The notes: generated by a model from the sequence alone, not told the origin. 9,192 bases of DNA from Bacteroidota bacterium (GCA_029558435.1 JAKQEZ010000406.1:1-9192), one strand, 5' to 3'; numbered from the stretch's first letter, positions 1 through 6,527 are shown. Numbers and translations are program-made.

Positions 1-123
1 TATAAAACACTGGATGAAATCAGTGAGTTCTTCTCTCAAACTATTCATTATCTAAGCTCAGATAATATTAAATCTATATGCAATTACAAATATATTTCTT
101 TAGATTCATTTTGGTCTATTTAA
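1..123 (+). CDS. 3' end of a plus-strand gene, possibly a transposase
   Basis: An open frame enters from the left edge and runs 40 codons to a TAA at 121-123. The visible tail begins YKTLDEISEFF and ends DSFWSI. It is short, acidic at first and then aromatic, and it is the only plus-strand coding end in the left part of the window. The style recalls the C-terminus of IS630-type transposases, but too little is present to assign a family. It stops 16 bp before the point where repeat copy A becomes recognisable, and copy A lacks the left half that the other copies have. That is consistent with an insertion that cut the repeat, although it could equally be an unrelated flanking gene. Confidence 0.5.
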   Translation, partial: YKTLDEISEFFSQTIHYLSSDNIKSICNYKYISLDSFWSI

Positions 124-138
124 ATATTCATTTTCGTA

Positions 139-253
139 TAAGAGAAATACAATCCATCAACCGGTCCCGCTGAATGGCAAATATTCAAAAGTCGCCCGGC
201 TTGGTGGTTTAATTTGGAGGATTGTTGGTGGGCTTTTGTATATTCGGGTTGAT
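139..253. repeat. Repeat element copy A (truncated) with hairpin
   Basis: From TAAGAGAAATACAATCCATC onward this matches copies B, C, D and E. It contains the CCGGTCCCGCTGAA block and the shared imperfect palindrome (about 176-247, right arm GGGCTTTTGTATATTCGG at 230-247), ending with TTGAT before the Fic-gene unit. Only about 115 bp remain; the 200 bp or more that lie to the left in the other copies are missing and replaced by the end of the plus-strand gene. Confidence 0.85.
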
Positions 254-268
254 GTTTATAGCCAGTTG

Positions 269-1375
269 TTATTCTCTATTATAGGTTGTCAGTTCATAAC
301 TTGCATTTCGTCCGCTTTCATTTGTTTGTTGCAAAATACCTTTTTCTATTAAGTTTTTGATATCTCTTAAAGCAGTGTCAGTAGATGTTTTGGTAATTTT
401 TGCCCATTTTGAAGTTTGCAATTTGCCTTCAAATCCGTCAAAAAGTTTGTTTATCATAAGGCGCTGTCTTTCGTTGATTGGGGTATTCTCGTGTAGTTTC
501 CAAAATTCAGCTTTTTGTAGTATTTTTTGTCTAGTATTTTCGGTAGAAAGCATTGCATTTTTCAGACAATTTAAAAACCAATCAATCCATTCGGTAATGT
601 CGCCCGAACTGTGTTGTGCTTTTTGTAATACTTCGTAATAGCGTTTACGTTCTTTTAAAATTTGGCTCGACATACTGTAAAAGCGCTCGCCACTACTTTC
701 AGCACGAGCAAGCAACATATCGGTTATAGCTCTGCCTATTCGCCCGTTTCCGTCATCAAAGGGGTGAATGATGATAAACCAAAAGTGAGCAATAGCGGCT
801 TTCAATACAGGGTCAAGGGTATTGTCGTTATTGAACCAATCCAAAAATTTGTCCATTTCAGTTTTTACCAATTCAGGTTTAACAGCTTTGTAATGAATTT
901 TTTCTTTGCCCATTGCTCCCGAAACTACTTGTATTTCGCGTGAGCGGTATTTGCCTGTTTCTATTTCGTAGGGTCCGCTGTGCCCTGTTGGGAAAAGTGC
1001 TGCATGCCAACCAAATAAACGCTTTTCAGTTAAGGGCAAATTGTAGCGTTGCGTAGCATCAAGCATCATTTCTACTAGGCCTTCAATGTGGCGACTACTT
1101 GGAATAAGCCCTGCGGTGTTGATTCCTAAACGCCTTGCTATGGAAGAACGCACTTGGTCGTATTTGAGCAATTCACCTTCTATTTCCGATGATTTTACGA
1201 CATCTAAAGTTAATGCTGTAAGTGTAGCTTCTTCTTTAGCCGAAAAACCTAAGGCGTTCATTTGCCCGATTGTTTTTCCTTGTATTAGTTTTACTTCACC
1301 AAACACGGCATTTATAGCTTTGTCCTGCCAGGAAAAAGCCGTCCAGTTTTTATGTTCGTAGATGTATTTTGCCAT
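269..1375 (-). CDS. Fic family protein (DUF4172-type N-terminus, Fic core, winged helix)
   Basis: This 368-residue protein is a predicted Fic-domain nucleotidyltransferase, a family that usually transfers AMP from ATP to a hydroxyl on a target protein. The N-terminal region (MAKYIYEHKNW, about 1-75) resembles the DUF4172 domain often fused to Fic. The full catalytic motif HPFDDGNGRIGR is at residues 204-215, with catalytic His204. An inhibitory-helix signature, S62-x3-E66-G67 (SSEIEG), lies upstream, which is the arrangement of class II, self-inhibited Fic proteins. Residues about 300-362 look like a winged helix (SKWAKITKTSTDTALRDIKN), so it may also bind DNA. Length is normal for the family and no key residue is missing. 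The ATG at 1375 follows a TACCTTTG promoter element by about 20 bp. The target is unknown. Its reading frame ends about 15 bp before the unit boundary at 254. Confidence 0.93.
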   Translation of the reverse strand: MAKYIYEHKNWTAFSWQDKAINAVFGEVKLIQGKTIGQMNALGFSAKEEATLTALTLDVVKSSEIEGELLKYDQVRSSIARRLGINTAGLIPSSRHIEGLVEMMLDATQRYNLPLTEKRLFGWHAALFPTGHSGPYEIETGKYRSREIQVVSGAMGKEKIHYKAVKPELVKTEMDKFLDWFNNDNTLDPVLKAAIAHFWFIIIHPFDDGNGRIGRAITDMLLARAESSGERFYSMSSQILKERKRYYEVLQKAQHSSGDITEWIDWFLNCLKNAMLSTENTRQKILQKAEFWKLHENTPINERQRLMINKLFDGFEGKLQTSKWAKITKTSTDTALRDIKNLIEKGILQQTNESGRNASYELTTYNRE

Positions 1376-1396
1376 TGTTCAAAACCAATTCCTCGG

Positions 1397-1430
1397 CAAA
1401 GGTACGAATTATTTACCGCAAATTTGCGGT
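1397..1430 (-). promoter_or_regulatory. Promoter -7 element and palindromic operator of the Fic gene
   Basis: On the minus strand TACCTTTG (1404-1397) matches the Bacteroidota -7 consensus TANNTTTG and lies about 21 bp ahead of the Fic ATG. Just upstream is a perfect 16-bp palindrome, ACCGCAAATTTGCGGT (1415-1430). The half-site TGCGGTAAA occurs again further upstream (near 1446-1454). A palindrome next to the -7 box fits a repressor operator. The winged helix of the Fic protein itself is an obvious candidate ligand, but that is inference. Confidence 0.6.
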
Positions 1431-1479
1431 GATTATTTTGTTTTTTTACCGCATAAAGAAAAGTATAGCTGAAATACTG

Positions 1480-1966
1480 TCATTCTTCGTTTGTTGGTAT
1501 ATGTTTGTCTTTGCGATCATTTTCAATTTCGGCGTCGTTTGCAAAGTAATTGTCACAAAATTCGTCTTATTCTTTTTCTGCTTCTGAAACATATTTTTCA
1601 TTTGCGGTCACCAGCTTTTCTGTTTTCTTAATGAATTATTCAAACTCTTTATTTATCTTACAAAGTTTGTCTATGATTTTAAAGTCTAAATCTCTGTAAA
1701 CTGCCGGAAATAATACTTTACTTTGATAGGGATTTGCATTGACTTCAATCATTCCTATTCCAAAAGATTGATTAAGTCTTGCCATTTCTTCGTTCAAACC
1801 ATCACTAAATTCAAATTCAACCAAATATTCATAATTTGCCCAACTTGAATTTGAAACGGCTTGAAAAAATGCTTTTTTTGTCCGTTGTCGCTATTAATTT
1901 CTCTTTTCAGTTCGTATAAACTCAATTTGAAGGTATTTGCACGGTTAAATTGATTTATGAAAAAAA
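1480..1966 (-). pseudogene. Remnant of an HrgA-like (COG2958-type) gene, 5' truncated and frameshifted
   Basis: The minus strand encodes a recognisable but broken protein. One frame reads FKLSLYELKREINSDNGQK and then, after a one-base shift at a homopolymer (T7 on the plus strand, 1873-1879), continues AFFQAVSNSSWANYEYLV and SFGIGMIEVNANPYQSKVLFPA to KINKEFE. The same frame goes on through two in-frame TAA codons (1636-1638 and 1567-1569) with coding-like text (FIKKTEKLVTANEKY, DEFCDNYFANDAEI) to a TGA at 1480-1482. The LYxxELKREI, FFQAVSNSSWA and FGIG blocks are typical of HrgA-like proteins, whose ExK core suggests a nuclease-type fold. The N-terminal part is absent: the frame closes at about 1966, next to the predicted unit boundary. 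It lies upstream of fic in the same orientation. The 62-codon open piece at 1636-1824 is only part of it. Confidence 0.75.
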
Positions 1967-1982
1967 CATGATCCTATATAAT

Positions 1983-2342
1983 GGAATCCTTTGGGATATT
2001 ACCACACTGCACAATCGAGGGTTACCGAAAGTTATCCCGAATTACCCCAAAATCCCCGCCAAATTAGGACACTACACAACACTAAATACAATCCAACCTG
2101 TTGGAACAAAGTGCCCTCCATGCAAGGTGGCACTGCCGCACCTTCCATTCCGGAAGTCAGATTATTTCTTCTTTCTTTGGCAGACAAAAGTCAGCATTCC
2201 ATCCCCAAAAAAGACAGGCATCCACCTAAGAGAAATACAATCCATCATCCGGTCTCGCTGAACACCGAATATTCAATTGTCCGGCTGGCTTAGTGATTTA
2301 ATTTGAAAGTTTTTTGGCTGGCTTTTGTATATTCGGATTAAT
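1983..2342. repeat. Repeat element copy B with hairpin
   Basis: This gene-free stretch is the second copy of the interspersed element. From about 2103 (GGAACAAAGTGCCCTCCATG) it matches copies C and E, including GCACTGCCGCACCTTCCATT and GGCAGACAAAAGTCAGC. It ends with the common palindrome (2264-2282 against 2320-2336) and TTAAT. The left 110 bp (1983-2095) are not shared with other copies. In frame with the C and D peptide, only a short GHFVP-like relic remains, so the small ORF is destroyed here. Confidence 0.85.
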
Positions 2343-2390
2343 GTTATCGGCTGCCCTGCTTTCGTCCTTTTTGTTAGGTGTCCAAATGTA

Positions 2391-2420
2391 GAAAAGCCCT
2401 GACCGTTGTGCAGTCAAGGC
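2391..2420 (-). terminator. Rho-independent terminator after the SnoaL lipoprotein gene
   Basis: Read on the minus strand, GCCTTGACTG and CGGTCAGGGC form a 10-bp stem (two G-T pairs) around a 5-base loop, followed by TTTTC. It lies 24 bp beyond the stop codon of the gene ending at 2444 and inside the same unit. Confidence 0.75.
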
Positions 2421-2443
2421 GATTTTCTTGTCTTTAAGATTGA

Positions 2444-3313
2444 TTAAAACTTTCCGTTGTCGTTTTTCCAATTCTCTTTAGAAGGGATTGGCTCAATCAC
2501 ATCCCAATGCTCGGCAATTTTTCCATTCTCAACTCTGAAGAGGTCGTAAAATGAATTGTGGTTTCCGGCAAGATGTCCTTCGCTTACTACTAAAACAAAA
2601 TTACCTTCACCTAACACTTTATGAATGGTATCATACTTCATAGTGATGCCTTGTTTTCCCCATTCTTCAAGTGCACTTCCAAGTCCGGAAAGCTGGTCAG
2701 CAATCAGAGGATTGTGTTGAATATAATTATCACCATCAAAATAGCCAGCCAGTTTTTCCATTCTGCCATTTACTAAAATGTCGTCAACAAAATTCCTGAC
2801 TAAGGTTTTGTTGGCTTCTGTTTTGTCAAGGTCTTTAATTTCAGTTGTACCATCAATCATTGTGTGTCCGCTTGGATTCGGCTGGCTTGGTGTTTCCTGC
2901 AAATTGTCCCAATGTTCAACGATTTTTCCGTCTTCAAAACGGAAGATGTCAAACCCAATTTTTGGACCGAAGAAATTGTAGTCTGTGTGTGTAAATACAA
3001 AATCACCATCCTGAAACGCCCGAACGGTATTTACTCTTGCTGAATTGGCCGGTAACTGTTGCAATAATGCGCCAAATCCTGCAAGCCCATCAGCTGCACC
3101 TAAATTGTGCTGAATGTATTTGTCAGGGTTAATGTAACCAATAGGTTCTTGTTCACCTGTTTCAATGCTTTTCAAAAGAGCAATAACTTTTTCTTTGTTT
3201 GAAAATTCCATTTTTTCTTCTTTTTGTGTTTGTGAATTAGAGTTGCCTTGATTGGTGCAAGCTGAAAATCCAACTCCTAAAATTATCGTTGCACATAGTA
3301 TCGTCTTGTTCAT
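2444..3313 (-). CDS. Predicted lipoprotein with two tandem SnoaL/NTF2-like domains
   Basis: The chosen ATG at 3313 gives 289 residues and a clean lipoprotein signal (MNKTILCATIILGVGFSAC, lipidated Cys after GFSA). A longer frame from 3358 would put 15 residues ahead of the signal and is less likely. After a Ser/Gln/Asn-rich linker come two similar halves, each like a SnoaL-type NTF2 domain. Half one carries YIQHNLGAADGLAG, ending FEDGKIVEHWDNLQ. Half two carries YIQHNPLIADQLSG, ending VENGKIAEHWDVIE. The family is a small alpha+beta cone that binds hydrophobic ligands or catalyses ring chemistry, but members with these signatures are mostly uncharacterised. The protein is probably exported and anchored in a membrane. 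It follows the AraC regulator by 83 bp and is closed by its own terminator, so the pair may be a regulator and its target. Confidence 0.85.
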   Translation of the reverse strand: MNKTILCATIILGVGFSACTNQGNSNSQTQKEEKMEFSNKEKVIALLKSIETGEQEPIGYINPDKYIQHNLGAADGLAGFGALLQQLPANSARVNTVRAFQDGDFVFTHTDYNFFGPKIGFDIFRFEDGKIVEHWDNLQETPSQPNPSGHTMIDGTTEIKDLDKTEANKTLVRNFVDDILVNGRMEKLAGYFDGDNYIQHNPLIADQLSGLGSALEEWGKQGITMKYDTIHKVLGEGNFVLVVSEGHLAGNHNSFYDLFRVENGKIAEHWDVIEPIPSKENWKNDNGKF

Positions 3314-3396
3314 TTTGAATTGATTTAAATGACGATGCAAAAGTGCAACGATAAACAAAAAGGTAAAAGGTAGAAACAGTCCTTTAAATGATACTT

Positions 3397-4269
3397 TTAA
3401 GCCAAAGCAAATTGCTCTCTAAATTCAACGGGCGTTGAATTGCTGTGTTTGCGAAAGTATTTTATAAAGTTGGTTGGCTCATCAAAGCCCAATTCAAAGC
3501 CAATTTCTTTTACACTTTCGTTAGTGTGTGCTAAAAGCCTCTTTGCTTCAAGCATTACTCTTTCGTCTATCATTTGTTTTGGCGACTTGCCCAAAATCTT
3601 TGATGTTGCTTGATTCAACCGCTTTTCGGTTACGCTTATTATTTTTGCGTAGTTGCTTACTTGTTTCAACTTGTGGTAGTTGGATTCTAAAAGATCTTTG
3701 AAGAGCATTACATAGTCAAGGTCAGCACTTTTTTTAATTTCAGTGAAATTTTGTTTCCTTCTTTCTCTTTCGGAGAGTAGTAAAAAGTTATGTAATAGAT
3801 TTTTTAGAATATGGGGCTGTGAAATGTCTTTTTCGTTTTCTAATTCAATTTCCATTAGTTGAAACAAATGGGCAAACAGCGAAGCAGTTTTGCTCATTTG
3901 AATTTGAGAAACTGAAAACAAGTCGTTGAATAAAATACTGCTCCGTAAATACTTTATGTCTGCTTCTGTGTTGCAGAAAAAACCGTCAGTAAACAAGATA
4001 GCTTTGCCGTCAAAACCACCTTTTTTGTCAAATCGCTGAACCGTGTCCTTGTTCAGAAATAAAATTGTGTTTGGTTTTATTTCTACTGGATTGAAGTCAA
4101 CCAAATGTGTCGGGCTACCTTTTTGAAACCAAAGAATATGATAAAAACCTGCCCGATGTGGAGTTGTCAATGAGTCAGAATGATTGTTGTATAATTGTCC
4201 GATGCCAACCAACTCAAATTCTTGTGGTAGTCCCTGTTTGAATGAATATTTCTTAATGTCAGACTTCAT
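3397..4269 (-). CDS. AraC family transcriptional regulator
   Basis: This 290-residue protein has an N-terminal cupin-like sensing region (about 25-110; HILWFQKGSPTHLVDF, then IKPNTILFLNKDTVQRF) and a C-terminal AraC-type double helix-turn-helix (about 200-287). The latter includes ISVTEKRLNQATSKILG, then IGFELGFDEPTNFIKYFRKH and a TPVEFRE ending, all characteristic of the family. Length is normal. The ATG at 4269 lies only 37 bp inside the unit boundary at 4306, so its promoter probably extends into repeat copy C; TACAATTG, one base off TANNTTTG, lies at the junction. It most likely controls the downstream SnoaL-domain lipoprotein gene, and perhaps itself. The inducer is unknown. Confidence 0.93.
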   Translation of the reverse strand: MKSDIKKYSFKQGLPQEFELVGIGQLYNNHSDSLTTPHRAGFYHILWFQKGSPTHLVDFNPVEIKPNTILFLNKDTVQRFDKKGGFDGKAILFTDGFFCNTEADIKYLRSSILFNDLFSVSQIQMSKTASLFAHLFQLMEIELENEKDISQPHILKNLLHNFLLLSERERRKQNFTEIKKSADLDYVMLFKDLLESNYHKLKQVSNYAKIISVTEKRLNQATSKILGKSPKQMIDERVMLEAKRLLAHTNESVKEIGFELGFDEPTNFIKYFRKHSNSTPVEFREQFALA

Positions 4270-4306
4270 TTTCTGTTGCAGGTTGTCTTTTAGGGTTGCC
4301 TATAAC

Positions 4307-4684
4307 AATTGTATTTACGACATATGGCGTAAATATCACATTAAAAGTAATCCTTTTTTCAAATACCCAAACTACCCAACGGGCTTTTTATCTCCTTTCT
4401 CAGCTTATCCGTGATATTCGTGTAAATCTCAGTTGGATATTCCGGAACAAAGTGAACACCTTTTATTGTAGCACTGCCGCACCTTCCATTCCGGAAGTCA
4501 AATTCTTTCTTCTTTCTTTGGCAGACAAAAGTCAGCAATCCATCCGGAAAAAAAGACAGGAATCCACCTGAGAAAAACACAGTCCATCATCCGGTCTCGC
4601 TGAATGGCGGATATTCAAAAGCCGCCCGGCAAAGTGATTTAAGTTGGAAGATTTTTGGGTGGGCTTTTGTATATTCGGCTTAAT
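4307..4684. repeat. Repeat element copy C with two hairpins
   Basis: This is the most complete copy together with D. At its low end is a short hairpin, TATTTACG (4312-4319) and CGTAAATA (4328-4335), which copy D shares. A block encoding the conserved small peptide follows (see 4359-4580). At the high end is the common long palindrome (4607-4627 with 4661-4679), then TTAAT. No independent gene with known function is present. Confidence 0.88.
4359..4580 (-). pseudogene. Coding segment of the small repeat-borne protein in copy C
   Basis: A 73-codon frame, opening at a GTG within the repeat, reads GGFLSFFPDGLLTFVCQ and then a basic stretch, FRNGRCGSATIKGVHFV, PEYPTEIYTNITDKLRKEI and KSPLGSLGI before the stop. 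The same text, in part, is encoded in copy D (intact ORF, central part missing) and copy E (GGLVSFLPDGWLTFVGQ, HNGKHGSATLHGGHFVPE). The nucleotide differences between C and D in the tail are mostly third-position (ATC/ATA, ACG/ACA, AAG/AAA), which suggests past selection on the protein. The upstream NIRHSARPDDGL text is in another frame here, so this copy is probably broken. Function unknown. Confidence 0.4.
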
Positions 4685-4722
4685 GTTATATACGGTTTCT
4701 CTTCTATCGATCAAGTCGTACG

Positions 4723-5031
4723 TTAGATTTTTATGTTAAGTTCAAGTCGTCCGCCAAAACCAAGTTCAATGATTTTCTGAAGTGTCGAAATACGAGCTTC
4801 TTTTAAATTGTTTTCAATTTTAGAAATGTAGGATTTAGTTGTCCCAACTTTTTCAGCAAGTTGCTCTTGTGTCATTCCCATTTCTAAACGTATGTCGTGA
4901 ATTAACGCACCAATTTTAAATGCTTCGTAACCCGCTTCAAGTTCGTCTCGTTCCTTTGTCCCACGTTTGCCGTAGTTCTTTTCTTTGAACTCTTCGAGCG
5001 TCATTAAGTTATTATTTTTCGCTTTACTCAT
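4723..5031 (-). CDS. higA: HTH (XRE) antitoxin of a HigBA-type module
   Basis: This 102-residue protein has an N-terminal charged helical arm (about 10-40, MTLEEFKEKNYGKRG) and a Cro/C1-type helix-turn-helix (about 42-97). The HTH core reads MTQEQLAEKVGTTKSYISKIEN. It would neutralise the adjacent toxin by direct binding and repress the shared promoter through the HTH. The ATG at 5031 lies 5 bp after the toxin stop, so the two are one toxin-first operon, the usual HigBA order. Internal ATG codon 10 is an alternative start. The symbol is by family, not by orthology to a named locus. Confidence 0.9.
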   Translation of the reverse strand: MSKAKNNNLMTLEEFKEKNYGKRGTKERDELEAGYEAFKIGALIHDIRLEMGMTQEQLAEKVGTTKSYISKIENNLKEARISTLQKIIELGFGGRLELNIKI

Positions 5032-5036
5032 ATCTT

Positions 5037-5405
5037 TTATGATTTGTTTATGGTATTCGTGATTTCCAATTCATATTCTGCTTTTATTTTAAGTGCCATT
5101 TCAATTTCTTTCTTTGGTGTCTTTTGAGCTTTCTTTTGAAAGCCGTTTGCTAAAACGACCAATTGTCCTTGGTCAAAAAAACAGAAAATTCTAAAAATGT
5201 CGCTTCCTAATTGAACTCGGATTTCATACAGTCCATCTGTATTCTCTAAATGCTTCAAATACGTTTCAGGAACTCTCCCTAAGTCTTCAATAAGGTCAAA
5301 AGTCCAAACTATTTTTGCTTTTACTTTCTTGTTTTGCTTAGAAAAGAAGTCTTGAAAATTGTTCTTATAAAACGCAATCTTTCTACGTTTCTGATTTTTG
5401 TCCAC
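5037..5405 (-). CDS. higB: RelE/ParE-superfamily HigB-type toxin (Gp49-like)
   Basis: This predicted 122-residue toxin belongs to the Gp49-like branch of the RelE/HigB superfamily, which are usually ribosome-dependent mRNA interferases. Visible signatures are VWTFDLIEDLGRVPETYLKHL, then DGLYEIRVQLGSDIFRIFCFF, and GFQKKAQKTPKKEIEMALKIK at the end. The frame is open from 5444, but a TATCTTTG promoter element lies inside that extension. The GTG at 5405 (MDKNQKRRKIAFYKNNF) fits the family N-terminus better, and it would leave almost no 5' leader. The antitoxin gene follows after 5 bp. In a cassette array such modules are thought to stabilise the array against loss. Confidence 0.88.
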   Translation of the reverse strand: MDKNQKRRKIAFYKNNFQDFFSKQNKKVKAKIVWTFDLIEDLGRVPETYLKHLENTDGLYEIRVQLGSDIFRIFCFFDQGQLVVLANGFQKKAQKTPKKEIEMALKIKAEYELEITNTINKS

Positions 5406-5409
5406 GACG

Positions 5410-5440
5410 CAAAGATAAGAAAGTTTCCCTAAAGTGAAAC
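5410..5440 (-). promoter_or_regulatory. Promoter and inverted-repeat operator of the toxin-antitoxin operon
   Basis: TATCTTTG on the minus strand (5417-5410) matches TANNTTTG exactly. Immediately upstream is the inverted repeat GTTTC-N8-GAAAC (5423-5427 and 5436-5440), placed where a bound HTH antitoxin would block RNA polymerase. The predicted transcription start falls on or next to the GTG start codon, implying a leaderless or nearly leaderless mRNA. Confidence 0.6.
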
Positions 5441-5507
5441 ACAAAAAATCATTTTAATTTATTTAATTCTCTGTCGTTGTGGTCTGCTGAAATCGTATAA
5501 AATATTG

Positions 5508-5610
5508 ACAATATGGCCAGTAAGTGATTGCGGGCGATTTCCTGTCAAGATACACTAAAAGCGTGCTACAACCCTCTGCAACTCTCTTAAACCCTTATTG
5601 GCTATATTGT
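5508..5610. repeat. attC-like hairpin with its own sequence
   Basis: ACAATATGGCCAGTAAG (5508-5524) and CTTATTGGCTATATTGT (5594-5610) pair over 17 positions with 2 mismatches, around a 69-base interior. The sequence is unrelated to the palindrome of copies A-E, yet it sits at the same place, between two inverted-repeat-bounded gene units and with no spacer element attached. The stop codon of the kinase gene (5595-5597) lies inside its right arm. Confidence 0.7.
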
Positions 5611-6176
5611 GTGTTGGCAGCGGGCATTTTTATTGTCTTTTGTAATTCATTAATTATCAGGTTTGGTATGTCTACCAGTTTCATACTATTTATGTCAATT
5701 TTCAAATCTGCACGTTTATATGAATCCCTAAAATAGTTATAATCAGCATTAATCTTTTTCAAATATTTCATTTTCTTTGAATCATCTAATTTTTCTATGA
5801 TAGGATTTGAATCTTTATCATAGAATGTCAATCTATCCAATATATTTTCACACGAATCATTTATCTGAATTGAATATAAGTCTTTGTCTGCTTTATGTTT
5901 TTTATAAACTTGTAGATATGAAAATTTTAATCCTGATGGTGTGCCAGAAATTACAGAATCAATGTTTTTTGAAAACAAGTAATCTAAAACTTTACTTGCT
6001 TTTTCTCTGTATACATTCATTGAAAAACATTCATCTTGAATCCTTTCGATTGGTTTATTATAATAATTCTGAATCTCTACATCTAAATCAAAGAAGGAAA
6101 AATCAATATTTTCAGCCAACAATTTCCCAATTGTTGTTTTTCCCACACAGCTAATACCAACAATATACAAAATCAT
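5595..6176 (-). CDS. Small P-loop kinase, shikimate-kinase-like fold
   Basis: This 193-residue soluble protein begins MILYIVGISCVGKTT, a Walker A loop (GISCVGKT, residues 7-14) directly at the N-terminus. DLD follows at 30-32 and SGTPSG at 78-82, an arrangement like shikimate kinase and related small-molecule or nucleoside kinases. Arg115 in NILDRL and the region ending YKRADLKIDI resemble the lid and adenine-binding end. The substrate cannot be told. The ATG at 6176 is 16 bp after the end of the frameshifted small gene, suggesting one operon. The last 8-9 residues (AANTQYSQ) are encoded by the unit boundary and the hairpin arm, so the native C-terminus was probably replaced or extended when the unit joined this site. 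Confidence 0.8.
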   Translation of the reverse strand: MILYIVGISCVGKTTIGKLLAENIDFSFFDLDVEIQNYYNKPIERIQDECFSMNVYREKASKVLDYLFSKNIDSVISGTPSGLKFSYLQVYKKHKADKDLYSIQINDSCENILDRLTFYDKDSNPIIEKLDDSKKMKYLKKINADYNYFRDSYKRADLKIDINSMKLVDIPNLIINELQKTIKMPAANTQYSQ

Positions 6177-6527
6177 AGAAACTTACAAATATTTAAAAAT
6201 CAAAATTTCTTTTTTCAAGAGGAATGGCTTTTATTTTCTCGATATTTTCTAAAATCTTTTTACATGTACTAATCAAACTATTTTTGTCCGGAGGATTGCC
6301 CCAAAATAAATCTTCTAATTAATATCATCCACTTTTAATATTTCCGTGGTAAATTTTTCAGCTTTTTCAACGTATTCAGTCTCATTTTTACATTCACTTG
6401 ATAATAAGCCATAGTGCAAAGTCAAATCATGAGTTAATTTCTCTGCTTTTATTAAAATCCCATTATATGCTTCTCTTGATAAATCATCAGTATCCATATG
6501 CAGTATTTCTTTTTGCTTGCTGCCAAC
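5613..6527. mobile_element. Candidate cassette: small gene remnant and P-loop kinase
   Basis: GTTGGCAGC (5613-5621) and GCTGCCAAC (6519-6527) are perfect inverted copies (10 of 10 if the flanking T and A are included). The left end touches the 5508-5610 hairpin and the right end touches repeat copy D. Confidence 0.6.
6193..6497 (-). pseudogene. Small acidic helical protein gene broken by a one-base deletion
   Basis: From the ATG at 6497 the frame reads MDTDDLSREAYNGILIKAEK to KVDDIN and stops at 6315-6317 after 60 residues. The +2 frame then continues immediately as LEDLFWGNPPDKNSLISTCK to PLEKRNFDF and a TAA at 6193-6195. One extra T in AATTAG would restore a single product of about 100 residues (DDINLEDLFWGNPPD), so this is a one-base deletion or a sequencing error. 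I recall similar small hypothetical proteins in Bacteroidota but know no function. The frame stays open upstream to 6584, but those codons lie in the cassette end and repeat copy D, so 6497 is preferred. The intact gene would end 16 bp before the kinase ATG. Confidence 0.75.

Larger units (their letters stand above)
2343..4306. mobile_element. Candidate cassette: AraC regulator and SnoaL lipoprotein
   Basis: The unit starts with GTTATCGGC (2343-2351) right after the copy B hairpin and ends with GCCTATAAC (4298-4306), its inverted copy with 8 of 9 positions matching. Beyond 4306 repeat copy C begins. Both genes inside read on the minus strand. Confidence 0.55.
4685..5503. mobile_element. Candidate cassette: HigBA-type toxin-antitoxin
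   Basis: The unit begins with GTTATATACG (4685-4694) after the copy C hairpin. CGTATAAAAT (5494-5503) is its inverted copy with 8 of 10 matches, directly before the 5508-5610 hairpin. It holds only the toxin-antitoxin pair. Confidence 0.45.

Noticed and set aside
357..1361. Plus-strand frames opposite the Fic gene
   Set aside because: They are antisense shadows of a protein with a complete catalytic motif; none shows a recognisable domain.
254..1982. A clean inverted-repeat boundary for the HrgA-remnant/Fic unit
   Set aside because: GTTTATAGCC (254-263) has only a poor, gapped counterpart, CCTATATAAT (1973-1982), so I did not list this unit as a bounded cassette although its position fits.
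1950..2293. Two overlapping plus-strand frames of about 100 codons in repeat copy B
   Set aside because: They lie wholly within a repeat, overlap each other, and the matching stretches of copies C and E do not preserve a full frame; low-complexity FFFLWQTK-type text follows from the repeat sequence.
4532..4714. Minus-strand 60-codon frame across the copy C hairpin
   Set aside because: It begins outside the element, runs through the palindrome and stops early; it shares SARPDDGL with copy D only because that DNA is the repeated core.
5524..6154. Plus-strand frames opposite the kinase gene and its hairpin
   Set aside because: They overlap the kinase coding sequence in antisense and have no motifs.
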